DNA of 64,000 nucleotides from positions 382,261-446,260 of the forward strand of contig NZ_KL591003.1 of assembly GCF_000716335.1 (NCBI RefSeq), in the 5' to 3' direction. The notes under the pieces are model-generated. The model made no database searches, was not told where the DNA came from, and saw only the letters and a program-made list of their open reading frames with translations. The DNA is from Streptomyces sp. NRRL S-118. Its GTDB lineage: Bacteria > Actinomycetota > Actinomycetes > Streptomycetales > Streptomycetaceae. This document shows, one piece after another, positions 26,103 through 34,276 of this stretch (the first letter of the stretch is position 1; each line of letters starts with the position of its first letter). The position numbers and the translations under genes were made by a program.

Positions 26103-27770
26103 GTGATGCTCACAGCCCTCAGCAGCCGCCACTGGTGGCGCGACGCGGTGATCTACCAGGTGTACGTCCGCAGCTTCCTGGACAGCACCGGTGACGGGAT
26201 CGGCGACCTCGCCGGGGTCCGGGCCGGCCTGCCGTACCTGAAGAAGCTCGGTGTCGACGGCATCTGGCTGAGCCCGTTCTACCCGTCGCCGCAGCACGAC
26301 CACGGATACGACGTCGCGGACTACTGCGACGTGGACCCGGTCTTCGGCGACCTCGACGAGTTCGAGCGGCTGGTCGCCGCCGCGCACCGCCTCGGCATCA
26401 AGGTGCTCCTGGACATCGTCCCCAACCACTGCTCCAGCGAGCACGCCTGGTTCCGCGAGGCGCTCGCCTCCGGCCCCGGCAGCGAGGCCCGCGCCCGCTT
26501 CCACTTCGCCGAGGGCCGCGGCCCGGACGGCGACGTGCCGCCCAACAACTGGCACGCCATGTTCGGCGGCCCCGCCTGGAGCCGGGTCGTCGAGGCGGAC
26601 GGCACGCCCGGGCAGTGGTACCTGCACATGTTCACGCCCGAGCAGCCGGACCTGAACTGGCGCAACCCGGAGGTTCCCGCCCACTTCGACCAGGTGCTGC
26701 GGTTCTGGCTGGACCGCGGGGTCGACGGTTTCCGCATCGACGTGGCCGCCGGGCTCTTCAAGCACCCCGAGCTGCCCGACTCCCCCGACCCCGAGGCCGA
26801 CGCCCGCACCCGCGACTCGGTCAACCCGCTCGCCTGGAACCAGCCCGAGGTCCACGACGTGTGGCGGGCCTGGCGCGCGGTGTGCGAGGAGTACACGGCC
26901 CGCGACGGCCGCGAGCGCCTGCTCGTCGGCGAGGTGTCGGTGCCGACCGCCCGCGAGCACGCCAAGTACGTGCGCCCGGACGAACTGCACCAGGCGTTCT
27001 TCTTCGACCTGCTCAGCGCGCCCTGGGACGCCGACGCCTTCCGCAAGGTCATCGACGAGGCCATCCGCGACATCGCCGGCACCGGCTCAACCGTCACCTG
27101 GGTGCTCAACAACCACGACCAGATCCGCAGCGTCACCCGGTACGGGGACTCCGGCACCGAGGGCAGCGGCCTGGGCGCCGCCCGGGCCCGGGCCGCCGCG
27201 CTGCTGATGCTGGCGCTGCCGGGTGCCGCGTACATCTACCAGGGCGAGGAGCTGGGCCTGCCGGAGGTCGTGGACCTGCCGGACGAGGTGCTCACCGACC
27301 CGATCTTCCGGCGCACCGGCAGTCGCGCCCGGATCCGCGACGGCTGCCGTGTGCCGCTGCCCTGGTCGGGCCACGCCTCGCCGTTCGGCTTCAGCACGGG
27401 GGCGGAAAGCGCACGCCCGTGGCTGCCGCAGCCCGGCTGGTTCGCCGAGCACGCCACCGAGCGGGCGCTGGCCGACACCCGCTCGTTCTGGCACCTGTAC
27501 CGCGAGGGCCTGCAGCTGCGGAGCAGCCTGCCGCAGCTGGGCGAAGGCACCCTGCGCTGGCTGGACACCCCGCCGGGCGTCCTCGGCTTCGTGCGCGGCG
27601 ACGGACTCGTCTGCGCCGTGAACTTCTCCACCGCTCCGGTGCCCGCCCCGGTCACCGGCGCCCCCCTGCTGTCCAGCGGGATATGCCCGGACGGCGTCCT
27701 GCCCGGATCCACCGCCGCCTGGTGGATCAGTGACGACCTCACCTCCTCCCCGAAGGGAACCCAGAGATGA
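26103..27770 (+). CDS. GH13 alpha-glucosidase
   Basis: A 555-residue glycoside hydrolase of family 13 (oligo-1,6/alpha-glucosidase group). The conserved regions are WWRDAVIYQVYVRSFLDSTG, LLDIVPNHCSSEH, GFRIDVAAG (nucleophile Asp about 213), LLVGEVS (acid/base Glu about 277) and VLNNHDQI (Asp about 339). There is no signal peptide, so it acts inside the cell on imported oligosaccharides, releasing glucose from non-reducing ends. GTG 26103 has better spacing to ACAGG than ATG 26106; both are possible. Its stop overlaps the start of the solute-binding protein gene (ATGA), so hydrolase and importer are one operon. Confidence 0.93.
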   Translation: MMLTALSSRHWWRDAVIYQVYVRSFLDSTGDGIGDLAGVRAGLPYLKKLGVDGIWLSPFYPSPQHDHGYDVADYCDVDPVFGDLDEFERLVAAAHRLGIKVLLDIVPNHCSSEHAWFREALASGPGSEARARFHFAEGRGPDGDVPPNNWHAMFGGPAWSRVVEADGTPGQWYLHMFTPEQPDLNWRNPEVPAHFDQVLRFWLDRGVDGFRIDVAAGLFKHPELPDSPDPEADARTRDSVNPLAWNQPEVHDVWRAWRAVCEEYTARDGRERLLVGEVSVPTAREHAKYVRPDELHQAFFFDLLSAPWDADAFRKVIDEAIRDIAGTGSTVTWVLNNHDQIRSVTRYGDSGTEGSGLGAARARAAALLMLALPGAAYIYQGEELGLPEVVDLPDEVLTDPIFRRTGSRARIRDGCRVPLPWSGHASPFGFSTGAESARPWLPQPGWFAEHATERALADTRSFWHLYREGLQLRSSLPQLGEGTLRWLDTPPGVLGFVRGDGLVCAVNFSTAPVPAPVTGAPLLSSGICPDGVLPGSTAAWWISDDLTSSPKGTQR

Positions 27771-29101
27771 CGCGACGACCGATGCTCCGTCGGACCGCCC
27801 TGGCCTGCTGCTCGGCCCTCACCCTCGCGCTCGGCGCCACCGCCTGCGGCGGCGACCCCGTGAGCGCGGGCGGCGGGAGCAAGGAGCTCAGCGGGCAGAC
27901 CCTCAACGTGGCGGGCGTGTGGTCCGGCGCCGAGCAGAAGAACTTCCAGAAGGTGCTGGACGCCTTCACCGAGAAGACCGGCGCCAAGACGCAGTTCGTC
28001 TCGACCGGTGACAACGTCTCCACGGTCGTCGGCAGCAAGATCGAGGGCGGCAACGCCCCGGACGTGGTGATGGTCCCCCAGGTCGGCGTCCTCCAGCAGT
28101 TCGCCCGGAAGAACTGGCTCACGCCGCTGTCGAAGAGCGCCGAGAAGTCCGTCGACACGAACTACGCGCCGGTCTGGAAGGACTACGGCTCCGTCGACGG
28201 CAAGCTCTACGGCCTGTACTTCAAGGCGGCCCACAAGTCGACCGTGTGGTACAGCCCGGAAGCGTTCGAGCAGGCGGGCGTCAAGCCGCCGGCCACGTAC
28301 GACGAGATGCTGAAGACCGCCCAGGCCGTCTCCGACTCGGGCCTGCCGGCCTTCGCGGTCGCCGGTGAGGACGGCTGGACGCTCACCGACTGGTTCGAGA
28401 ACATCTACCTCTCCCAGGCCGGCCCGGAGAAGTACGACCAGCTCGCCCAGCACAAGATCAAGTGGACGGACCCGACGGTCGTCAAGGCCCTGACCACGCT
28501 CGGCTCGCTGTTCTCCGACAAGAAGCTGATCGCCGGGGGCCAGAAGGGCGCGCTGTCCACGGACTTCCCCGCCTCCGTCGAGAAGGTCTTCGGCCCCGAC
28601 CCGGAGGCCGGGATGGTGTACGAGGGCGACTTCGTCGCCGGGATAGCCAAGGACCAGTTCGGCAAGAAGATCGGTGAGGACGCCCGCTTCTTCCCCTTCC
28701 CCGCGGTCGCGGGCGGCAAGGAGCCGGTGGTCAGCGGCGGTGACGCGGCCGTCGTGCTGAAGGACGGCAAGAACCCGAAGGCCGCGATGGCCTTCCTGGA
28801 GTTCCTGGCGACGCCGGAGGCGGCGGCCGTGTGGGCGGAGGCCGGCGGCTTCCTGTCCCCCAACGAGAACGTCGACCTCGCCGCGTACGGTGACGTCACC
28901 CTGCGCGAGGCCGCCAAGTCGCTGATCGACGCGGGCGACTCGGTGCGCTTCGACATGTCGGACCAGGCCCCCGCGGCCTTCGGCGGCACCAAGGGCACGG
29001 GTGAGTGGAAGCTGCTGCAGGACTTCCTGCGCGACCCGTCGAACCCGGCCGCCACGGCGGCGCAGCTCGAAGCCGCCGCCGCCAAGGCGTACAAGAGCTG
29101 A
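27767..29101 (+). CDS. Alpha-glucoside-binding lipoprotein of ABC importer
   Basis: A 444-residue substrate-binding lipoprotein. The signal segment ACCSALTLALGATACGG has a lipobox-like LGATAC, with Cys for lipid attachment, followed by a Gly/Ser linker. The mature part shows family-1 binding features: DVVMVPQVGVLQQFARK, YGLYFKAAHKSTVWYSPEAF, SDSGLPAFAVAGEDGW and VVSGGDAAVVLKDGKNPKA. It lies between the alpha-glucosidase and the two permeases, so it likely captures alpha-glucosides (maltose-like or trehalose-like) at the cell surface. The ATPase is not encoded here; a shared MsiK-type ATPase elsewhere is the usual Streptomyces solution. Confidence 0.92.
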   Translation: MTRRPMLRRTALACCSALTLALGATACGGDPVSAGGGSKELSGQTLNVAGVWSGAEQKNFQKVLDAFTEKTGAKTQFVSTGDNVSTVVGSKIEGGNAPDVVMVPQVGVLQQFARKNWLTPLSKSAEKSVDTNYAPVWKDYGSVDGKLYGLYFKAAHKSTVWYSPEAFEQAGVKPPATYDEMLKTAQAVSDSGLPAFAVAGEDGWTLTDWFENIYLSQAGPEKYDQLAQHKIKWTDPTVVKALTTLGSLFSDKKLIAGGQKGALSTDFPASVEKVFGPDPEAGMVYEGDFVAGIAKDQFGKKIGEDARFFPFPAVAGGKEPVVSGGDAAVVLKDGKNPKAAMAFLEFLATPEAAAVWAEAGGFLSPNENVDLAAYGDVTLREAAKSLIDAGDSVRFDMSDQAPAAFGGTKGTGEWKLLQDFLRDPSNPAATAAQLEAAAAKAYKS

Positions 29102-29111
29102 GGCGGACGCC

Positions 29112-30479
29112 ATGACCACACTCACCGCTCCTCCCCCGCAGCCGCGGGCCGACGCCCCGCCCGGCGGGCCGGCCGGCAACCCGCGGCTGCGGGCCCGGCG
29201 CCGACGCCGGATCATCGCCGTGGCGTTCGTCCTGCCCGCGCTGCTGCTGCTCGGCGCGCTGGTGGTGTACCCGGTGCTGTTCTCCGTCGGCCGCAGCTTC
29301 TTCGACGCGACCGGGACCCGGTTCGTCGGCGGGGGCAACTACGCGGAGATGTTCCGCGACCCGGCCACGCTCACGGCCATCCGCAACAGCGCCATCTGGG
29401 TCGTCGTCGCACCGACGCTGCTCACCGGGCTCGGCCTGATCCTGGCCGTCCTGGTGGAGAAGGTCCGCTGGGCCACCGCGTTCAAGCTGCTGCTGTTCAT
29501 GCCGATGGCCGTCTCCTTCCTGGCCGCCGGGATCATCTTCCGGCTGGCCTACGAGGAGGACCCCGACAAGGGCGTGCTCAACGCGGCCGTGGTCGGTGTG
29601 CACGACGTGTTCGAGGACTCGTCGTCCTACCCGGCGGCCCGGCCGCGCGACGACCAGGGCCTCGACAAGGCTCCGGACGGCTCGTACGGCACCACCGGGA
29701 CGGTGTCCCCGGGGCAGTCGGTCTCGCTCGGCCTCGTCGGCGTACCGCCCAAGGAACTTCCCGCGGACGCCGAGCCGGCGTCCGCGGGCGGGGCCCCGGG
29801 CCCGGGCGAGGTGCGCGGGGCCGTGTACCTGGACTTCACTCCGGGTGGCGGGGGGCGGCCGGGCGTGATCGACGACGCCGAGCGCGGACTGCCGGGCCTG
29901 ACGGTCGAGGCGGTCCGGGACGGCACGGCGGTCGCCACCGCGACCACGGCGGCCGACGGCTCGTTCCGCTTCGCCGGCCTGGACCCGGGCGCGTACACGG
30001 TCCGGCTGCCCGCGAAGAACTTCGCGCCGCCGTACGAAGGTGTGTCGTGGCTCGGTCCGGCCCTCGTCACCCCGGCGATCATCGGTGCGTACCTGTGGAT
30101 CTGGACGGGGTTCGCCATGGTGCTGATCGGCGCCGGTCTGTCGTCGCTGCCGCGCGACTGCCTGGAGGCGGCGCGGATGGACGGCGCGAACGAGTGGCAG
30201 GTCTTCCGCCGGATCACCGTGCCCCTGCTGGCTCCGGTGCTGACCGTCGTCTTCGTCACCCTCGTCATCAACGTGATGAAGGTCTTCGACCTCATCTACA
30301 TCATCGCGCCCGGTCCGGTGCAGGAGGACGCCACCGTGCTGGCCACCCAGATGTGGCTGGTGTCCTTCGGCGGCGGCAACAACCAGGGGCTCGGCAGTGC
30401 GCTGGGCGTGCTGCTCCTGCTGCTGGTGATCCCGGCCATGGTGTTCAACGTCCGCCGTTTCCGCAGGAGTCAGTCATGA
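29112..30479 (+). CDS. Sugar ABC permease (MalF-like) with large extracytoplasmic insertion
   Basis: A 455-residue inner-membrane permease. TM1 is FVLPALLLLGALVVYPVLFS; TM2–3 follow to about residue 145. About 165 residues (147–310) then interrupt the usual fold: a Pro/Gly/Ser-rich acidic stretch followed by a small beta-domain (GLTVEAVRDGTAVATATTAA, then DGSFRFAGLDPGAYTVRLP) resembling SdrD-B/carboxypeptidase-regulatory folds. After it come further TM helices with the EAA loop (CLEAARMDGANEWQVFRRIT) for the ATPase. Position matches the MalF periplasmic P2 loop, but the fold differs. The start follows the binding protein gene by 10 bp; the stop overlaps the next permease (ATGA). Confidence 0.9.
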   Translation: MTTLTAPPPQPRADAPPGGPAGNPRLRARRRRRIIAVAFVLPALLLLGALVVYPVLFSVGRSFFDATGTRFVGGGNYAEMFRDPATLTAIRNSAIWVVVAPTLLTGLGLILAVLVEKVRWATAFKLLLFMPMAVSFLAAGIIFRLAYEEDPDKGVLNAAVVGVHDVFEDSSSYPAARPRDDQGLDKAPDGSYGTTGTVSPGQSVSLGLVGVPPKELPADAEPASAGGAPGPGEVRGAVYLDFTPGGGGRPGVIDDAERGLPGLTVEAVRDGTAVATATTAADGSFRFAGLDPGAYTVRLPAKNFAPPYEGVSWLGPALVTPAIIGAYLWIWTGFAMVLIGAGLSSLPRDCLEAARMDGANEWQVFRRITVPLLAPVLTVVFVTLVINVMKVFDLIYIIAPGPVQEDATVLATQMWLVSFGGGNNQGLGSALGVLLLLLVIPAMVFNVRRFRRSQS

Positions 30480-31342
30480 GCGCGACCGTATCGACGCCGG
30501 GCGGCGGGCGGCTGCGCCGCTGGCTGGGCAACGGAGTGGTGCAGGCGTTCCTGGCCGTCGTCGGTCTGATCTGGGTCACCCCGGTCGCGGGACTGCTGCT
30601 GTCGTCACTGCGCTCGGCGCAGGACAGCGCGGCGAGCGGCTGGTGGACGGCGCTGACCGACCCGGGGCAGCTGTCCTTCGACAACTACGCGGCGCTGCTG
30701 GGCAACGCGGGCATCACCCGGGCGTTCTGGAACACGGTGCTGATCTCGGTGCCGACGACCGTGCTGGTCGTCGTCATCGCGGCGCTCGCCGGGTACGCCT
30801 TCGCCTGGCTGGAGTTCCCCGGCCGTGACTGGATCTTCCTGCTGGTGGTGGCGCTGCTCGTGGTGCCGGTCCAGGTGGGCCTGCTGCCGGTGGCGAAGCT
30901 CTTCGGGCAGCTGGGGCTGTTCGGCACGATTCCGGGCGTGGTGCTGTTCCACGTCGCGTACGGTCTGCCGTTCGCGGTGTTCCTGCTGCGCAACTACTTC
31001 GCCGACATCCCGCGGGAGATGCTGGAGGCCGCCCGCATGGACGGCGGCGGCGAGTGGCGGATCTTCACGCAGCTGGTGCTGCCGGTGGGCCGGCCCGCCA
31101 TCGCGAGCCTGGCGATCTTCCAGTTCCTGTGGGTGTGGAACGACATGCTGGTGGCGCTGCTCTTCGCCGACACCTCGTCGCAGCCGCTGACGGTGGAACT
31201 CCAGTCGCAGGTGCGCCAGTTCGGCAGCAACATCGACGTCCTGGCGCCGGGCGCCTTCCTCTCGCTGGTGGTGCCGGTGGTGGTCTTCTTCGCCTTCCAG
31301 CGGCACTTCGTGCAGGGGGTGATGGCGGGATCGGTCAAGTGA
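30476..31342 (+). CDS. Sugar ABC permease (MalG-like)
   Basis: A 288-residue permease with about six TM helices (first: VVQAFLAVVGLIWVTPVAGL). The cytoplasmic EAA loop is MLEAARMDGGGEWRIFTQLV, and the C-terminus (FAFQRHFVQGVMAGSVK) is standard for MalG-type carbohydrate permeases. ATG 30476 overlaps the MalF-like stop by 4 bp. It completes the transmembrane channel of the alpha-glucoside importer. The operon ends here at a strong hairpin. Confidence 0.94.
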   Translation: MSATVSTPGGGRLRRWLGNGVVQAFLAVVGLIWVTPVAGLLLSSLRSAQDSAASGWWTALTDPGQLSFDNYAALLGNAGITRAFWNTVLISVPTTVLVVVIAALAGYAFAWLEFPGRDWIFLLVVALLVVPVQVGLLPVAKLFGQLGLFGTIPGVVLFHVAYGLPFAVFLLRNYFADIPREMLEAARMDGGGEWRIFTQLVLPVGRPAIASLAIFQFLWVWNDMLVALLFADTSSQPLTVELQSQVRQFGSNIDVLAPGAFLSLVVPVVVFFAFQRHFVQGVMAGSVK

Positions 31343-31355
31343 GGCCACGGCTACG

Positions 31356-31396
31356 GGCGGGGCGCCCGCTTCCCCACCGGGAAGGGGCGCCCCGCC
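31356..31396. terminator. Bidirectional hairpin terminator
   Basis: Perfect 12-bp stem (GGCGGGGCGCCC at 31356–31367 with its complement at 31385–31396) and a 17-nt loop. It sits between the convergent stops of the sugar permease and acyl-CoA dehydrogenase genes, so it can serve both strands. Confidence 0.7.
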
Positions 31397-31404
31397 GGTC
31401 CGCG

Positions 31405-32631
31405 TCAGCGGATCGGCATGCCCGACAGGGTGCGGGCGATGACCAGGCGCTGGATCTCGCTCGTGCCCTCGAAGATGGTGTAGATCGCGGCGTCGCGGTG
31501 CATGCGCTCGACCGGGTACTCGCGGGTGAAGCCGTTGCCGCCGAGGATCTGGATGGCCTGGGCGGTGACCGTCCTGGCGACCTCGCTGGCGTACAGCTTG
31601 GACATGGAGCCCTCGGCCGAGGTGAACGGCTTGCCGGTGGTGGCCATCCAGGAGGCGCGCCACACGAGCAGGCGGGCGGCGTCGATCCGGGTGCGCATGT
31701 CGGCGAGCTGGAAGGCGATGCCCTGGTTGTCGATGATCGGGCGGCCGAACTGCCGGCGGGTCTTCGCGTAGTCGAGGGCCACTTCGTACGCGGCGCGGGC
31801 GGTGCCCACCGCCATCGCGCCGACGGCCGGGCGGGAGGCCTCGAAGGTGGCCATGGCGGCGTTCTTCACGCGCTCGCCGTCCTTCCCGGCCTTCTCGCGG
31901 GCCCGGGCGAGCCGCTCGTCCAGCTTCTCCTTGCCGCCGAGCAGGCAGGAGCCGGGGACCCGGACGTCCTCCAGGACGACCTCGGCGGTGTGGGAGGCGC
32001 GGATGCCGTGCTTCTTGAACTTCTGGCCCTGCGAGAGGCCCGGGGTGCCCGGCGGCACGATGAAGGACGCGTGCCCCTTGGAGCCGAGGCCGGGGTCGAC
32101 GGCCGCGACGACGACGTGGACGTTGGCGATGCCGCCGTTGGTGGCCCAGGTCTTCGTGCCGTTGAGGACCCACTCGTCCTTGGCCTCGTCGTAGACCGCG
32201 CGGGTACGCATGGAGGCGACGTCCGAGCCGGCGTCGGGCTCGGAGGAGCAGAAGGCGGCGACCTTGACGTCGTCGGTGTCCCCGTACATCTGCGGGATCC
32301 AGGTGCCGATCTGCTCCTCGGTGCCGTTGGCGAGGACTCCGACGGCCGCGAGGCCGGTGCCCACGATGGACAGCGCGATGCCGGCGTCGCCCCAGAACAG
32401 CTCCTCCATGGCCATCGGGATGCCGAGACCGGTGGGGTCGAAGAACTGCTGGGCGTAGAAGTCGAGGGAGTAGATGCCGAGCTTGGCGGCTTCCTGGATG
32501 ATCGGCCAGGGGGTCTCCTCGCGCTCGTCCCACTCGGCGGCGGCCGGCCGCATGACGTCCTCGGCGAAGCCGTGCAGCCAGTCACGGACCTGCTTCTGGT
32601 CGTCATTGAGATCGAGCGTGAACTCGGCCAT
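31405..32631 (-). CDS. Acyl-CoA dehydrogenase
   Basis: A 408-residue flavoenzyme introducing an alpha-beta double bond into acyl-CoA. The FAD/substrate loops AAFCSSEPDAGSDVASM and WVLNGTKTWATNGGIA are present, as is the C-terminal region AIQILGGNGFTREYPVERMH with catalytic Glu in YTIFEGTSEIQRLVIAR. GGGAGGAACC precedes the ATG at ideal spacing. It is divergent from a TetR gene; the inverted repeat at 32648–32684 lies 17 bp upstream of its start, so it is probably repressed by that regulator and induced by an acyl-CoA or fatty acid. Confidence 0.95.
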   Translation of the reverse strand: MAEFTLDLNDDQKQVRDWLHGFAEDVMRPAAAEWDEREETPWPIIQEAAKLGIYSLDFYAQQFFDPTGLGIPMAMEELFWGDAGIALSIVGTGLAAVGVLANGTEEQIGTWIPQMYGDTDDVKVAAFCSSEPDAGSDVASMRTRAVYDEAKDEWVLNGTKTWATNGGIANVHVVVAAVDPGLGSKGHASFIVPPGTPGLSQGQKFKKHGIRASHTAEVVLEDVRVPGSCLLGGKEKLDERLARAREKAGKDGERVKNAAMATFEASRPAVGAMAVGTARAAYEVALDYAKTRRQFGRPIIDNQGIAFQLADMRTRIDAARLLVWRASWMATTGKPFTSAEGSMSKLYASEVARTVTAQAIQILGGNGFTREYPVERMHRDAAIYTIFEGTSEIQRLVIARTLSGMPIR

Positions 32632-32647
32632 GGTTCCTCCCGGCGTG

Positions 32648-32684
32648 TTACTTGCGGTAACCGCAGTCTGTTACCGGCAAGTAG
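32648..32684. promoter_or_regulatory. Inverted-repeat operator for the TetR regulator
   Basis: TTACTTGCGGTAAC (32648–32661) and GTTACCGGCAAGTAG (32670–32684) are inverted copies that differ by one inserted base and one mismatch. Inside is an exact 13-bp palindrome TGCGGTAACCGCA (32653–32665). It lies between divergent fadE-like and tetR-like genes, next to the ribosome-binding site of the former. Confidence 0.7.
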
Positions 32685-32766
32685 CCGCTGTCAACCAGCA
32701 GCGGGCGGAGGGCGGGTGTTACGTTGCGCAGGCGTCACGGAATTCGCACGGGCGGGGAGACACGCT

Positions 32767-33414
32767 ATGGACACCACACACCGGACCGATCAGCAGAGGT
32801 CCGCCGACCAGCGGCGACGCGAGCTGCTGGAGGCCGCCGACCGCGTGGTGCTCCGCGACGGACCCCAGGCGTCGATGAACGCCATCGCCGCGGAGGCCGG
32901 CATCACCAAGCCGATCCTGTACCGCCATTTCGGCGACAAGGGCGGCCTGTACCGGGCCCTCGCCAAGCGTCACACCGACGCCCTGCTGGCCGCGCTGCGC
33001 ACCGCGCTGGACGCACCGGCCGAGCGGCGCCAGCGGGTCGAGGCCACGCTCGACACCTACCTCGCCGCGATCGAGGCGCGGCCGCAGGTGTACCGCTTCC
33101 TGATGCACCCCTCGGAGGACGCCGGCCACCAGTCGGAGCAGGGCTTCGACATAGGCCGGCACTCGGCGCCCGTGCTGCGCCGGATGGGCGAGGAGCTCGC
33201 GCAGGTCATCGCCGAGCGCGTCGACCTCGGGCCCGCCAGTGAGGTGATGGCCCGGGTGTGGGGGCACGGCATCGTCGGGATGATGCACGCGGCCGGCGAC
33301 TGGTGGCTCGGCGAACGCCCGTGCACCCGGGCGGAGTTGGTACGCGGGCTGGCCGACCTGCTGTGGGGCCGGCTGGAACAGGTCGACGACCGCGCGGGCG
33401 GCGCGGGGTTCTAG
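32767..33414 (+). CDS. TetR-family transcriptional regulator
   Basis: A 215-residue regulator. The helix-turn-helix is in residues ~15–65 (LLEAADRVVLRDGPQASMNA, ITKPILYRHFGDKGGLYRAL). The C-terminal ligand-binding domain contains HPSEDAGHQSEQGFDIGRHS and a Trp-rich end (AAGDWWLGERPCTRAELVRG). GGGGAG precedes ATG 32767; longer upstream readings are unsupported. Divergent from the acyl-CoA dehydrogenase with a shared inverted repeat, it most likely represses both. The ligand is probably an acyl-CoA. Confidence 0.93.
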   Translation: MDTTHRTDQQRSADQRRRELLEAADRVVLRDGPQASMNAIAAEAGITKPILYRHFGDKGGLYRALAKRHTDALLAALRTALDAPAERRQRVEATLDTYLAAIEARPQVYRFLMHPSEDAGHQSEQGFDIGRHSAPVLRRMGEELAQVIAERVDLGPASEVMARVWGHGIVGMMHAAGDWWLGERPCTRAELVRGLADLLWGRLEQVDDRAGGAGF

Positions 33415-33605
33415 GGACACGATCCAGGAGTGTTCGCCGGCCGGGCCGGAGCCGCGAGCCCGCCCCGACCGGCGGGACCCCCGGGGCACGTCCGGCACGG
33501 AGGCCGGGACGCGGCGCCGGAACAAGGCGGACCCGGCGCCGGAGGACGGACCCGGTACGGGAGGCCGGAGCACCGGCCGGTGCCTCGTCCGGGTCCGGCG
33601 GGGCG

Positions 33606-34151
33606 TCAGCGGTCCCGCGCCCAGGACGCCCGGCGCGCCGCCCGCAGGGTCTTCGCGCGGCGCCAGCCGGTGAGGCGGTCGGGGTAGACCAGGCCCTCCA
33701 GGTGGTCGCACTCGTGCTGCAGGCACCGCGCGAAGAACCCCGTCCCTTCCACGCGCACCGGAGCGCCCAGCATGTCCACGCCCTCCACCACCGCATGGTC
33801 GAAGCGCTCCGTGCCGGCTTCCAGGCCCGGCAGGGAGAGGCAGCCCTCGGCCCCGCGCACCGTGACCCCGTCCGCCTCCACCAGCCTGGGGTTGACGACG
33901 TGGCCCAGGTGCCGGACGTCCTCGTCGTCGGGGCAGTCATGAACGAACACCCGCAGACCGACACCGATCTGGTTCGCCGCGAGACCGACGCCCTGCGCCG
34001 CGTACATCGTCGCGAACATGTCCTCGATCAGCCGGGCCAGGGACGGGCCGAAGTCGGTGACGGGCTCGCAGGGCGTGTGGAGCACCGGTTCGCCGAGCAG
34101 CGTCATGGTGCGGACGCGGCCGGAACTGCCGGGGATCGGGCGGTTTCGCAT
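33606..34151 (-). CDS. def: Peptide deformylase
   Basis: A 181-residue metallo-hydrolase removing the N-formyl group from nascent proteins. All three motifs are present: GVGLAANQIG, EGCLSLPG and QHECDHLEG (the metal-binding Cys, two His and catalytic Glu). It has a slightly longer basic C-terminus (WRRAKTLRAARRASWARDR). The 33415–33605 gap downstream, before the TetR stop, holds no supportable gene. It is probably one of several deformylases in a Streptomyces genome, as it is not next to fmt. Confidence 0.95.
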   Translation of the reverse strand: MRNRPIPGSSGRVRTMTLLGEPVLHTPCEPVTDFGPSLARLIEDMFATMYAAQGVGLAANQIGVGLRVFVHDCPDDEDVRHLGHVVNPRLVEADGVTVRGAEGCLSLPGLEAGTERFDHAVVEGVDMLGAPVRVEGTGFFARCLQHECDHLEGLVYPDRLTGWRRAKTLRAARRASWARDR

Positions 34152-34276
34152 GGCGTCAGCGTACGTTCCGTACCGGTTGCGCCGTCACCCGACCGTTTCA
34201 GCAGGTGGCGGGGTTCGGGCCCTCGTCCGGATCTCGATAGGCTGAGCCCGGACCCACGCTAGGAGGAACAAGGACG

